A stretch of 64,000 nt of DNA from Ignelater luminosus (taxonomy: Eukaryota; Arthropoda; Insecta; Coleoptera; Elateridae): contig VTPC01090597.1 of the NCBI GenBank assembly GCA_011009095.1, positions 1 to 64,000 on the forward strand, in the 5' to 3' direction. Each line of letters begins with the position of its first letter. The stretch's first letter is position 1. The notes under the pieces were generated by a model. It did no database searches, was not told the DNA's origin, and saw nothing but the letters and a program-made list of their open reading frames with translations. This document shows, in pieces, positions 24,000 through 36,348 of the stretch. The position numbers and the translations under genes were made by a program.

Positions 24000-25140
24000 T
24001 TGGTCTCATTTTTGGCAAACCAGAGCTTGCCTGCTCTATTCGGTTTTTCTGTAGAGCTCCATAGTTTTTGCTATTTTTTTCTAGTGTCTGAGTGCTAGTT
24101 AGCTATGTATTTTCTTCATTTTTTATTTATTTTCTTCAAATAATTTTTTATTATAGTATTTATCATTTTGGTTGGAACTCTAGTCGTGCAAGTTCTTGTT
24201 ATTTTCTTATAGTTTCATAAATATCGTAATTGGCATGCTTTTCTTGCATTTTTCGCACGTTTTGTAAATGTTTTTTCGTTTTATGTTTTGATGTACTTCT
24301 TTGTTATCTCGTATACTTTTTATTTCGTGCTCAGTGGTGCAATCTTCAAATTCGTTGGTTCTTCTGCTTCTTTCTTTTTCCAACTCAATCTAATCAGTCA
24401 TGTGATCCATTGAGTCACCACTGCCTCCCAGAATTGATTTAACATTATTTATATCTTTTGAATCTAGATTGACTTTTTCTGTATTTTTTTGCTTTATAAA
24501 TCCAATATTTTTCAAGGTATAGCTTCATTTATTTTTTGCTGCATGAACAATTGTTTTGCTTATAGTTGAAGCAACATCTTCTGTTTGATCTTAAGTTCCT
24601 GTCCATTTAAACTTGCAATGTTGTTTTTCCAGATCTCGCTGAATTTGATTTCGTTTGACATAAATGTTTGTCGAACTATTTAATTTTTGTTTTCTACCAT
24701 ACGGTTGCTTTTTTGTCTAGTACCTACGTGGTTAACATTTTCTTGGGCTTTCAAGGTTGATTGTATCTTGCTTTTTTCCCGTTCTTGCTCTATTTGCTTG
24801 TTTTTTAAATCACCGACCTCTTGGTATAATTTTCTATGCCTGTCTTGCCCAATCTAAGACTAATTCATCTTCAATTTCTCGTAAGCTACGGTTCATTTTT
24901 CTAGCGATTTCCAATTTTTTAATTTCTAATCAGTAGGTTTTTTGACTTTCCATGGTCATTTCTTTTTTGTTTCCATCTTTTCTATTCTTTTTGCTTTTTT
25001 TTCTATCTTGTTGGGTGTTCAAAGAATAGGAAACAATATTTGGGTACACACCAACACAAAAATAGATATCAGTATACTTATCTGTATCCATTATGATAAC
25101 GTCAGATGCATATTGGTTAATTCTGCATTTGTATAATCGT
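24000..25140 (-). pseudogene. Ancient minus-strand coding-like block, possibly LINE-derived
   Basis: The plus strand is strongly T-rich and the minus strand A-rich, with sharp contrast to both sides. Minus-strand translation gives lysine- and glutamate-rich stretches, for example IARKMNRSLREIEDELVLD near 24,870, ISKTIVHAAK near 24,540 and IELEKERSRRTNEFEDC near 24,370, interrupted by many stops. Such charged linkers occur between the endonuclease and reverse transcriptase of LINEs and in LINE ORF1, but no diagnostic motif is visible. The host, LINE and other-element origins cannot be separated by eye. Confidence 0.25.
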
Positions 25141-28100
25141 TCATGATTAAACTCAAAAACTGGTACGAAATTGATGTCGAGTGTAAATTACGACAGCAAC
25201 TAGGAAATGTGAGTATTGACAAATGAATAACACGCCGCAGACTTCCTGATACGAATTTAGTTTCTACCAAAAGAAGGCTTCAAACCGCAAATGGTCAATT
25301 GTTATTTTTATAGGTATCACTGTATTGCATTCCAAGACATGCAAATTGATGGTTTGGTGATAATATTTACTAACTATGTCAGGCTAAAAGTTTTCCAGCA
25401 TGAACTCTCAAGGTAATGAGCAAGTACAGAGTAATGACAAAAGAAAACATACTTTTTTGGAGCAACCGTTAATCTAAACAGAGTTGTCCGATTTCTGTAA
25501 TTAAAATGAAAATAAACAACAAGCAAGTTCTGACGGCATCAGTTTCTAGAAAAACCGACTTTAGATGTGTTTTACAAAAAATTGTATTAAGAAATGTTGC
25601 CCTTACCACTTTGACTTTGCTAACGCACCAAGTTCACTTATTATTATTTTTACATTTGGTGAGATATTTAGCCTTACATAAGGTAACAGTCCTAAATTAC
25701 GTATCAAAATAATTATTAGGATGGATAAAAATCAACAGTTTACAAATAAAGCTTCAGCTTCTTTTCAACTTTTATTTATATATAGCAACTTCAGGTAAAT
25801 TGGTTTCGTTTTACAAAAGCTAAACAACTTGTCAAATGCGCAAAATGATCACAAAGAACCAAAGAAATGAAAAACGCGATCAAACAAGAAGTCTTTAAGA
25901 TGTTTCAAAGGTCATCTTAAATTAATTTATGAAAATCGTTATTGAACTATAAACAATAAATGAATATTTCTTATATAAATCGATCAGGAGCACAGGAGCA
26001 CTAGAAATAAGTTTAGTAAAACTAGGTAATGAGTGAAACAATACATTTTGGATTAATAAGCAATATTTCGCCAATTATACTCGTGATCTAGTTTTAAATA
26101 ATTAATACACGGCAAATGAAAAAGTTTGTTTTTTGGAATAAGGGTTTTGAAAGTTAGCTTAAGAAGATTAGTTCCTTTTTGAGTTCTAACTTGGATAACG
26201 AGCAGATATAAAAATATTCGGTTAATTTTTTTATTTTAATCTAAATTCTGCACGATTGAGTTTTATTTTTTATTCTTGACAGTTTCGTCAAAAGTGAAAA
26301 GGCACAATGGTTTACTTATATAAGATGAAACGTTCAACCAAGCGACACCCTTTTGCATAAAATTCTCGATTCAGTGCACATCAATACAAACAAAATTTGA
26401 AAATTTTGCTATTGTCGTAGACGTTTTATCATATTTAAGATTGGAAATATAAAAACAAATCTTAGTGGATGACATTTAAACATAATGTGACTGATGTAGA
26501 CGTAATTCGGTCTGAAATGCGGAATACCTTTTTAAAACTTCAAGTTTCCACAACTCGATTCCGTAAAAAAAGAAACCCTTTTCATGAAGCAGGTAGATAC
26601 TGAACCTCCGGTATGCCGTGATGTATTTAAAATTAAATTAAATTAAAAGATTCTTTAGACTAAGGTTTTTTCTGAATACGCAAGAGAAAATGAAAATGTT
26701 ATTTATTAAATGAGAGGTCTCTTAACATTGTAGAAAGGCAAAGCGTGACTTCCACACGAACGTAATCCATTTAAATGTTATTCTAGATTTAATCAGAAAT
26801 TATTTGAAATGTTTCGGAAAATCATAAGTTTGGTTGAAAGACAAATTGTAGGTTACAGCGTGTTAAAGGTAAATAGGAACGCTTAGGTGGTTAAGCGTAG
26901 GCATTAGTTTTTAGTTAATGAGTAGTTAATTTTTAATAGTTCTTAATAGAAACTAAACTGGCCGCCATTCTACAATAAGAATTTATAATCAGAACTAAGT
27001 TTATGTATGTCGTAACCGTAACCTAAGTAATAAGCGGTGCTCGTAAAAGAGACCCTCAAGTTTAGGAGCTTTCCCGTTGCACACTTCTGTTGGCGATGGT
27101 TGCAGGAGGTAATCGAGGCTATGGTAGACACGGTGTAGTATTAGAGTTTGACAAAGAACGTACGTAGTTCCTGCTCAGGGGAGTAATACCGGAACATTTA
27201 AAATTCAAAAGTTTAACCGGCGATAGCGGCGGAATTTACATAGCTTGTGGCTCTTTGCGTTGATTACCTAAAATCAGGAACAAGTTTGCTTCAGGGACCG
27301 TCTTGTCCCTTGTGTTCTGTCAAATTTGTAGTTTCCAGAGTTTCAGATTTTGCAAAATTAGGTTAATATGGATCTCTAACCTTAACAACTTTATAATATA
27401 GAGGAACGTTTTATGCACCTAATTTTCTAAGCAATGCTCGAGTGACTCGCAGTGCCTATATTTTATACTAAAATAATCCAAGGCAAACGGAAAGTGCCTA
27501 ACACGGAAACGGAATACAAATTGGGGTTGCCGAAATAAACCGCAAATTTTCCGTACACTGAAAATATTATTATGTCAGGAAGCATGTATACATTTAATGA
27601 CTCCAATTTTAACTAAAACAATTAACCTTGAAATAGCGTAAGAAGTGTTTAACAGTTATTTCACGTAGAAATGCGTATAAGATTTTATAGCCTCTAAAAT
27701 TTTACGCCCCCTAATTAATCTGGGGTGTCCCCGGTAGATTTTAAGTCCAATAAAATAATTAATTAATTAATACCTATCATTAAAGGGCAATCAAATATCG
27801 TTAATTTCCAAAACACGCCTTCGAAAACAATTCATTATACATTGTTAACATAACCCCTTTATGCTCTTGTTTGCTGTCAATAATAATAAAACTGACAGGT
27901 TTCCCCACATATGAGAAATGTTCGACAATATTTTTACAATTCGAAAGTTGAAATTCGAACAAACAATTGGAAGCTCGATTAAGAGGTTATTTGAACGTCA
28001 TTGAAATACATTTTTAAACAGCTTTATCTATTCGGCAACGTTATTTACAGGTTTTTCACTTTTCAGCGCCAACTAGAGTTTGCCTTTTAACGAATGAATC

Positions 28101-29134
28101 TTTACCCTTTTCAAAATTTGATTTGGATTTCCTGTGCTGAAAACTACGTCTGCATAACCGCAAATTTATGTGCCTACTTATTCATTTAATGTCACGTTCT
28201 GATTCTTGTCCTTCCGTTCAGAAATTTTAGAGGGATAAACCACGGGTTATATAATTTCTTGGTGGATGCGCAGCTTTTCATAGTTATCCATTTTTGCTTT
28301 TTCCGTAAAATGCAAGGAATAATATAAGGCGTAATTCTGAATTTATGTTGTTAAAACCATTACCGGAATGCATTTGGTCTAATCGATGCTCTTCGGTGCG
28401 CCGCGTAAAAAATTAAACTGCAAATGGATGTCAATGAATGAGAGTAATGCAAGCAATATTTAACTCTCACCCTTTCCAGCGGAGGTAAGTTCCGCTATTT
28501 AACAACCGCCCCGTTCTGCCGTATGTATCGTACTGTTTTAAATAGACTCGAAAGCCAAGGCAATATATCGTGCGGAACACATTTCTGTACATCCGATTTT
28601 GAATGAACTGATAAGACCGGAAGACGTGTTCATCCACTAGCAGCATGATTCAATGGACGGACGCGACGCGGAAGAACCCCATCCTCTCCCAGGGTCACTG
28701 TATACGGTTTCTCAATAGAGCGCATTAACTGTCACCCTATATTCAGATTATGCACCGGAATTATTATCACTATCAAAACCAGTATAACTTGCAGCATTAC
28801 TAGCGACATATGCTCTCCTAATTACTGTTTTCTAGGTTATATGATAATAAGAGCTGCTATTATATTGTATTATTAAGAAAGATAAATTGATAAATTCTAC
28901 AAATCTTGAAGAACTGGAAGAAATTATTTTGATTTTGCTACAAACTTTTAAAATTTCCTGATTTGTGTTTCAAAGTCTTAAAACAAAGTATCGATTTATA
29001 GCAAATAACTCCCAATCACGTTGCATAAATTCAAATAGCATTGCGAACGTTTAATAATTTCACATAAGGAGAAAATTTTAGTTGAAATTTTGTTTCCCAT
29101 TATGCAATGGTGTACATATTTCTAACACACCCTA
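25141..29134. other. Mostly AT-rich stretch with two GC-richer patches
   Basis: No gene is recognised; the open frame at 25,506-25,712 is background. Patches at about 27,030-27,320 and 28,480-28,760 are clearly richer in CG and more complex. The second begins with CCCTTTCCAGCGGAGGTAAGT, an acceptor-like and donor-like pair five bases apart. ACTTCAG followed by GTAAAT near 25,792 is another such juxtaposition. These could be conserved regulatory or splicing sites, but nothing in the sequence proves it. Confidence 0.4.
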
Positions 29135-29136
29135 TA

Positions 29137-29460
29137 CAGTGTGTTCAGCGAGGAACGGGACAGCGCGGTATCTCGGGAACGAGTGCAGATTTTAAAATTC
29201 TGAAAACTTTGTTATAAATGTAAGGTAGGGGCACATATTTTGCTATGAAAAATTTTTAAATTAAATGCGTCACCGCCAGGAGGAAAAATAATTTTTATAA
29301 ATTTAACACAAAGATGTAAAAGATTGTATTCTGCAGAGATAATAAGCAAATTCTTCTACATTTGTGGAAGGTGTATCGTAGACTACTGTTTTTAAATGTT
29401 CCCAAAGAAAGTAGTCTAAAAAAGTTAAATCCGGAGAACAAGCTGGCCATCTTATAGAAC
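29137..29460 (-). mobile_element. 3' end of a Tc1/mariner-type element with DDE transposase remnant
   Basis: The left border reads TA-CAGTGTGTTCAGCGAGGA, a TA target and a terminal repeat typical of insect elements of the IS630-Tc1-mariner group that end in TACAG. On the minus strand the far part reads WPACSPDLTFLDYFLWEHLK, then VVYDTPSTNVEEFAYYLCRI. The family signature WPxRSPDLTPLDFFLWGHLK contains the third catalytic residue region, here with the proline after T lost. Downstream of it stops accumulate up to the terminal repeat. Everything upstream of this box (helix-turn-helix, first two acidic residues) and the opposite inverted end are missing. It is a truncated dead copy. Confidence 0.8.
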
Positions 29461-29499
29461 CGTTAGTATCTATCCGAAATTATTTTTTTTACCACTTTT

Positions 29500-30980
29500 T
29501 ATTTTTAGCAAGAAGTTTTTCCTAGCAAGTTCTTATCGATCGATTTTCCTTTTCTTCAACATACTACTTTGGTTTTCAATTTCGCTAAAGATTTTTTGGT
29601 TTTCGAACAATTCATGTTTGTTGTGGTTCTTCATTTGACTGTTTTCGTCACTGTTTAATTATACACCTAAACTTCCATCTATTTTCTTATGTGTTTAGAT
29701 TAATTTTGCTAATTATAGTCACGATCCACTTAAACAAAAGCTATTTTGTAAAATTTCTTATTATTATATTCTAATTATTAAGCGTTTTTGTTATTCTCTT
29801 TGTAGTAACACAAAACAAAACTTTGAGTTAGTTAGAATGAAACAATCAAAAAATAAATTAGGCCCTCCGGGCCTGAACTGTCTCGTATTACACCAAAACA
29901 CGTTTACATATTTTACAGCTGGAGCGCCAGAACTAAACTGTTAGTTTTCGTAGATTGATATGCCTTTCTAAGAACCAATTTGGCCCAGAGAGGCAAGTTT
30001 GCCCACCTTTGATATGAATGCGTATCTGACAAGAAATAAAGCTTTGGACAACTTGAGAATTTTGTTAAAAATTTCTTAACATTGTAAAATCAAGATGTAG
30101 AAAAATTGAATTTTAACCTAACTCACTGGAACTCCCATAACCTAGACAAGAACTAGGAAAGATTTTGCTTGTAGCGACTTTTTAAGATCATTTTAGAAAC
30201 GCATTTCTGATGTCTTTAAAATTTGGTAACGATGTCTTGGGAGGAAGAGGGGATGTCTCTATTTCTGTCTGTCTTTGGACGTTGGAGAGGATGATGGGGG
30301 TTTTCAAAGTTATACTTTCGTATACCCTTTGTATAAGTTTCTTCATTTTTTTTATTCTATTTTGCTTTAACATCATACCTGTATATTGGAAGGAAATCAA
30401 GGAGATGTTATTTGATATCAACAAGAAGCTTTTGTGTCAGTATGTAATTTAGAAATGTTGTTCAGTCGTTATCTTTTGCATGTGTTGTTCCATTCTTTCT
30501 GCCGTTTTGCTTTCGATCTGAAACAACCTTGTTGGTCTTTCATGTGATCCTGGATTCTTCCGTTTAAATATAATGGTATTTTATTACAAAATGTATTGTT
30601 GCAGATGCAAATCAAGGCACCGTGTTGTGTACATTTTCAGCAGTTCAGTTGAATGATTCCTTTGGAATATGGCACGAGCTGATAACCGTTTTAAAGTTCC
30701 TTCCAAGCCGCAACTGGAACTTTTACTATGAGAAATAGTCAGGAGGTTCCATTCGACAAGGGGATTGTAGTTTTCTTTGTGCCCATTTTTTGTAGTTTTG
30801 ACATGGACTTCTTTATCTTCAAAAATTTTGCTAACAAAATTTTTATTATTTGTTAATGAGACGGTAGTGTTCCGTTCCAAAGACGCAGAAACAATATCTT
30901 CATTTTTCTCTGTACCGCTTCTTCTAAATCTAAATTAGTTTTATGTGCAGACTTGTTAGACTTGTGGAAAAACTACTGCT
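29500..30980 (-). pseudogene. Ancient minus-strand coding-like block, unknown
   Basis: The plus strand is T-rich. On the minus strand an open frame of about 98 codons (30,584-30,880) and one of 78 codons (30,188-30,424) are flanked by further lysine-rich broken frames. The 98-codon frame includes VSKIFEDKEVHVKTTKNGHK and SCGLEGTLKRLSARAIF. No known domain is visible. The segment adjoins the hAT-type end at 30,011, so an eroded transposon is one possibility. It resembles the block at 24.0-25.1 kb in base skew, with only short shared words such as CATGTGATCC. Confidence 0.22.
29975..30011 (-). mobile_element. hAT-type terminal sequence
   Basis: The reverse complement reads CAAAGGTGGGCAAACTTGCC, then a GC-rich step and GGGCCAAATTGG. 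This follows the CAGxGGTGGGCAAACT...GGGCCA pattern at the ends of many hAT elements. The partner end was not found; 29,862-29,880 holds GGCCCTCCGGGCC, which could be inner repeat. No transposase is recognised nearby. Confidence 0.4.
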
Positions 30981-31499
30981 TTTACAGCTTGCACTGAGTG
31001 TCCTGGTACTAAGAATATAGTTAAAGAAACTATCTGCAGTTGCTTATTAGGAACTGTTGATAGATTAATTTTGCCAAATGAGAGAAATCCTTAAACCTCA
31101 TAGTTTATGCGTTGTATTGCTAGAAGAAGATTTTTTTGAAGTCTCTTACAAAACCAACAGCATGTGTATTTAACCCAAAACAACCACATCAAGGGTTTCA
31201 CTACTTTTATTCTCTTAATTTCCTTGCTCATTGTATAGTAAAGTTGGAAAAACTTCAAATTCTTGAAATACCTTTTTGGTTTATTTTGTGATTATGAACT
31301 CTTAAATATCTCAAGAAATTCCATAATTATTAGAAAGTTTACGCGTACAAAATTTCATCAGATGATTACCTCTTAGCGCAGTTTGGCATGTTTTGGAATT
31401 CTATAGAATCTCAAAAAATTATATGAAAGTTGCCTAACATACTTTAAAAGTATTCAGAGAATGTAAGAAAAACATCTTGTTATTTAAAAGAAATGTCAC

Positions 31500-31532
31500 T
31501 GACATCAAAAATTGGTTATGGACTGCCCTGTA
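31500..31532 (-). mobile_element. Isolated Tc1/mariner-type end
   Basis: The reverse complement begins TA-CAGGGCAGTCCATAACC. The matching left end was not found; if paired, the element would extend towards 31,100. No coding sequence. Confidence 0.3.
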
Positions 31533-31609
31533 TATAACTACATACCATTAAAATTATAAATGAACATGTTCGAGTTGCATCTCAAAAGCAAGCAAATTTA
31601 AAAATATAA

Positions 31610-31640
31610 ATTTAATTTCATATATTCCGAACACACTGTA
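31610..31640 (-). mobile_element. Isolated Tc1/mariner-type end
   Basis: The reverse complement begins TA-CAGTGTGTTCGGAATA, close to the terminus at 29,137 over its first 10 bases. The sequence between it and the end at 31,532 is AT-rich and non-coding. Confidence 0.3.
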
Positions 31641-32359
31641 TAAATAGCAAACCGGAGTTTCTAGAAATTTACTACTTACTAATTAAGTAATTCTTTGAGG
31701 TTGGCCAAATAAAATTTCCACATCACTGCGATAATTTTAAAATTCCGGGTGTTTGAAAGCCTCCGGTTTGTATAGTATTAGATTGAAAGTCATAAAATCA
31801 TGGAAGAGGAACATTATGTTCTCATAAAAAACTAAACGGGATACAGAAAACTAAAAAAACCTAAAAGGTAAATTCACGTGGTGATTATTCCGTAGCGCAA
31901 AAAAAAAGGTTGCCCTACCGCACTCGATAAATAATAAGAAACTTCTTAAATTAAATTGTTCTTAAAAACTTATTAAAGTGAACATCGGCAAAAGTGATCA
32001 AAAAATAAAGTTTAAAAGAAAAAAGAAAACTTGAAGGAAATTTTATATTTACGCTAACCAATTAAAAAAAAAAAGATTTAATTAACGTTTCACGCACAAA
32101 AAGAAATGTAGAAAGTTATAAACAAAGAGTAATGGGAAATTAACAGGTAGTTGGGGCATTTTTAATTTAATTGAATAGGTAGAACAGAATGCTTAAATCG
32201 ATCTTATTTTTGTACTACTGTAAATACACTCGCTTTGGTTAATTATACCGAGGCGCATTAAAAAGTAACAACAAACTAAAAATAATAATTCATTAGAATA
32301 TACAGAATAGAAAAGGACCTTTCTGACCTATTAATTGCTACTATTCTCTAGGCTCGTCT

Positions 32360-32394
32360 AACTGTTTTATGGAGTTGAGATACTCTTTTATGAT
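32360..32394 (-). mobile_element. Isolated Tc1/mariner-type end
   Basis: The reverse complement begins TA-CAGGGTTAATCATAAAAG and continues with GTATCTCAACTCCATAA, a phrase seen in terminal repeats of insect TACAGGGT elements. The partner end was not found. Confidence 0.35.
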
Positions 32395-32399
32395 TAACC

Positions 32400-33289
32400 C
32401 TGTATATTAAAATATTAAGAAATGTTACAATGCAACTTACATAATGCGCAACAGTTTAAATTGAAAAGTTGGAAATACATTAGTGTTATTCAAATCAGAT
32501 TTCGAATTTCACTTTGTAATAAAAGGATCTTAAAAAGAAAAATTAACTTCCAGCTAATTAATTGCTGGTATAAATTCTCCAAAAAAAGGCTGAAACAAAA
32601 GTGAGTTTTACACAAAAATATATTTAAATGTTTTTAGTAATTTAGATAAAGTAGGGAATTTAAAACGCTTCAGTGGTTATTTTCAAGAGATCTTGAATAA
32701 AATGCTCTGCGCTAATACAAATAAAGTTTTTCGTTTCCCTTAAAAATATAAGCGAGATTCTAACTTCAGGATGAAAAAGTCAGTTCAAACGATGCTAAGA
32801 ATATTACCGTTATATCAGACAGCTAAGCTTCTTATACTGATAGCAGATGCCTTTTGTAAGGGTTATTTTAGATACTCACCGAGTTGTTATTACCTATTAC
32901 AAACAAAAGTGCTCATTAGTGAAATACGCTTCTGTGTCGTATAATTCCAAGCATAAAATCGCTTTTGAAAAGATAAAAATAAAAATCTATCACGTGACTG
33001 TAAAAGCATATTAAAATTTACCATAGCCTACCGGAGGCGGCTTGGAGTTTTTCTTTCAAAGGAAATCGGTGTCGAAACAAATCTGCTTGGTAGTCGGTGC
33101 AACAAGCTGAAACTGCACTCTTTGATCAGGGATAATAAAAAGAAACGAGACTGTTGCTTTATATTCGTGTACATCTAGGGATGCTGAAACGTAAGGTAAA
33201 CTGGTTCATATTTGTTTGGTAAAAATAAATTATTCTTTTAGGTCATTGAAAAATCTTTTCTAACTTAGTTATTAAATTGTCTTTCACTT
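32400..33289. other. AT-rich stretch with a more complex patch
   Basis: A GC-richer patch at about 33,020-33,200 ends in AAACGTAAGGTAAACTGG, which offers donor-like sites. No open frame or domain was recognised; it may be an untranslated exon or conserved non-coding sequence. Confidence 0.35.
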
Positions 33290-33720
33290 AACAGAAATGT
33301 CTTATAAGTATATGAACAGTTTCGCACTAATTTTCCCTCTGTTGGTCTTGTCTGGTCTTTGTTATCCTCATCTTACACTTGGTAATTGCTGCCCTGTTCT
33401 TTAGAATGGCTACATAGCCTAGTGAACTAAGCTTTTTTTTGTCGGATTACAGATTTTATACTTTATCTTTTACAGAGCTCGTGTAATACCTGATTTGTCC
33501 GTCTTTTCTGTCTTCGATATATTCTTGTCCGATAAAAAACCTTCTCGAGTATTTTCCTTTCTGATACTTTAAATCTTTTTAAGTTATTTTGATGTTTCAT
33601 TTACACTTACATCGTATTCAACAACTGATATTACTGTATTTTTCTTTTAAATTTCTCAAAAGACTTCTCAGTTCTCCTTTTACCTTGTTCTAATGCCCTT
33701 TCTAGTAAAACATGCCCGGC
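33290..33720 (-). mobile_element. LINE-derived fragment (reverse transcriptase C-terminal region)
   Basis: The minus strand reads VISVVEYDVSVNETSK, then FKVSERKILEKVFYRTRIY followed by RRTNQVLHEL, then SSLGYVAILKNRAAITK. In order these match three blocks common downstream of the LINE catalytic core: the VxxYGxETW strand, the L.xFERKILRKIFGP...RRxN.ELYEL helix pair, and the LRWLGHVxRMxxNRAxKK strand. The WGHV tryptophan and the YG pair are changed, and stops and frame changes separate the blocks. The clade is not clear, and neither the catalytic core nor a 3' tail is seen. It abuts the tandem array that starts near 34.3 kb. Confidence 0.55.
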
Positions 33721-35925
33721 CACTGATTGGTAAATTTTTGAAGTCTGCTAAAATCACTAAGATATTTTAAAAATGGGAACGTTTATCTATCATTATTTTG
33801 AGCACGCATTCTCTTAAATATTTATTTGTCTCAACTGATGAGATTTCAGTTTTGGTCATAATCTTTAGCAAACATATTTTGAATACTGTAGCTGTTGTAA
33901 TATCAATAGAGAAACTAGTAGATTCTCAAAAAATAGGAAGTTTTGCCAACTCTGCTACTGCGTACATACATCCAAATTCCCCAGTGATATATCAATTTCA
34001 GGCAATAAAATCTGAAGATTTCTAATTTTTCAAAGTCTTGGTCAACGTTTGATCAAATCTTGACCATGATATGTTTAGATTTTTCCATCTGAACAAACTT
34101 TGAAACTTTTAAATTTCTTATTGAGCGGAATCAGCATTTTAAAGTGAATTTTATGAATTCATAATGGATTTATCCAAAGTCTAAAACTAGAGTACGAAAA
34201 AAAATCTTCCTTGCATTTCATTTTTAGAAATTACCAGAAAAACCAAAATTTAAATTTCTAATCTCGTATGCAACGGGATCAAGTCAGAAGTTTGCCGAAC
34301 GATTTATAAAATTCCTATCATAATTCTATGAGTATTTTAGCTATCAAAAGGTGAGATTTTGTAAAACGGAAATTTTTGAAAGTTTTAGTCTTCATTTCAA
34401 TCAGAAATATTTTGTCATGTATTGGTCGCTGTTCCAAAAGCTTTAGGATCTTGATTTTACTGAATTAATAGAATCCATTTCAAACAACTGGTATATGAAT
34501 CTAACTGATAGTTTAGATTATCAAATACTTAATCATACTTTGTAAATAAAAGTCAAGCAATATAAATATTCCAAAAACCTAAAATCTTTGTAAACTCCTG
34601 ATTATCTTTATCATCAATTGGCTTATTTTTAGAATTCTGGGCAGCTACATATCAGAAGTTTCAATTCCAATTGTGAATATTGCAAAAACCAAAGGTTTTT
34701 GGTATCTTTTGGTTATCGTATTAGTTCTGAAATTCTAATCAGTTACATATTTTCTAGTTTTAGCTCATAGTTTGAATTATTAAACATCTTATTTTCATTT
34801 TGTAAATGAAACTCAAGCGATTTGAATATTTAAAGAATCAAGAAAATTTCTAAACGTTTGGTTATCTCTATCAACTATTTACTGGCCTATTTCCAGAATT
34901 CTAAGCAGCCACATCTCGTCTGTCTTTGCTCTATAGTTAGGATAATAAAAAATTGTAATTCCACTTTCTGAATAAAACCCAAGCGATAAAAATATTCCAA
35001 GAACTAAAGGCTTTTAAGAACTTTTTAGTTCTCTACCACTTATTGGCCTATTTTCAAGACTCTGAACAGCCTAGTTTTAGTTCATACTTTGAATTAGCAA
35101 ACATCTTACTTCCATTTTATAAATAAAACTTAAGCAATTTGAAAATTTCAAGAATGAAAACATCTTTAAATGTTTGGTTGCCTGTTTTCTATTTATTGGC
35201 CTATTTTCAGAATTTTGAGCAACCACAGTTTATCTATTTTTGGCCATAGTTAGTTAATTTCTGAATAATACCCGAGCGATATAGATATTTTGAAAACTAA
35301 AGACTTTTATAAACTCTTGGTTATCCCTTCCACTTATTGGTCTATTTTCAAAATTCTGATCAGCAACATCTCGTCTAGATTTAGTTCGTACTTTGGATTA
35401 TTAGATATTCTACCTCCATTCTGAAACTAAAGAGACAGGCATATCTCAAGAGTCAAAGATTTTTGGAAACCAGTTATCTCAACCATTTGTTAACCTATTT
35501 TCAAAACATTGAAAAACCACATCTTGTCTGTTTTTGGCCTATGGCTAGGACTATCAAACACCTTAATTCCATTTTGTAGATAAAACACAAGCGATTAGAA
35601 TAGTTTAAAAGCTAAAGATTTTTAAAAGTTACTTTTTATTTCCACTACTGATTCACCTGTTTTCAGATTTTTTAGCAAACACATCTTGTCTGTTCTTGGC
35701 CTATAGTTAGGATGGTCAGGAACTGTAATTTGACGTCCTAGATGAAACCCAAGAGACTTTAATAGTCTAAAAACTAAAGATTTTAAAAACTACTTCTTAT
35801 CTCCACCATTGATTGGCCTATTTTCAAAGTTTTTAGCAAGCACATCTTGCCTGTTTGTGGCCTATAGTTAGGGTTATCAAAAGTTGCAATTCGACTTTGT
35901 AAATAAAACTCAAGGGACTTTAATA

Positions 35926-36135
35926 TTTGAGGTGTTAATTGGTCTATTGCCCCACCCTGTTGATATTTTGTCGTGACGTTTCGGAGGTTGACTCTGCTTC
36001 CACCCTTAGGCGTTCGCCCACGGAAGAGCGGTTTGGTTTACTATTTTGCATTTCTAATTTATTTTTTCTTAAATAAATCTTCGACCTCACCGGGGTTCGA
36101 ACCAGGGACAATAATTGCTAATTTTGATTGCTTGT
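35926..36135 (-). mobile_element. SINE-like insertion inside the tandem array
   Basis: The array unit is cut within CTTTAATA, and this 8-bp word stands on both sides (35,918-35,925 and 36,136-36,143), a clean target-site duplication. The 210-bp insert is GC-richer than the array. On the minus strand its first part contains CCTGGTTCGAACCCCGG (GGTTCGAACC at 36,094-36,103), a pol III B box as in a tRNA T-arm; the A box is degenerate. Further along is GAGTCAACCTCCGAAACGTC, discussed as a hammerhead-like motif. There is no open reading frame. A tRNA-derived SINE is likely; 8 bp is also the hAT target length, but no inverted ends are seen. Confidence 0.6.
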
Positions 36136-36229
36136 CTTTAATAGTCCAAAAACCAAAGATTTTTAAAAACTACTTGTTATCTCTACCATTGATTGGTCTA
36201 TTTTCAGAACTTTTAGCAAGCACATCTTG

Positions 36230-36348
36230 NNNNNNNNNNNNNNNNNNNNNNNNNNNNNNNNNNNNNNNNNNNNNNNNNNNNNNNNNNNNNNNNNNNNNNN
36301 NNNNNNNNNNNNNNNNNNNNNNNNNNNNNNNNNNNNNNNNNNNNNNNN
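36230..36348. other. Assembly gap (119 N)
   Basis: The gap lies inside the tandem array. The 53 bases before it (36,177-36,229) are identical to the 53 bases after it (36,349-36,401), offset by 172 bp, about one repeat unit. Any open frame crossing it is an artefact. Confidence 0.98.

Noticed and set aside
36094-36103. tRNA gene
   Set aside because: Only the B box and part of a T-arm are present; there is no A box match, anticodon arm or acceptor stem.
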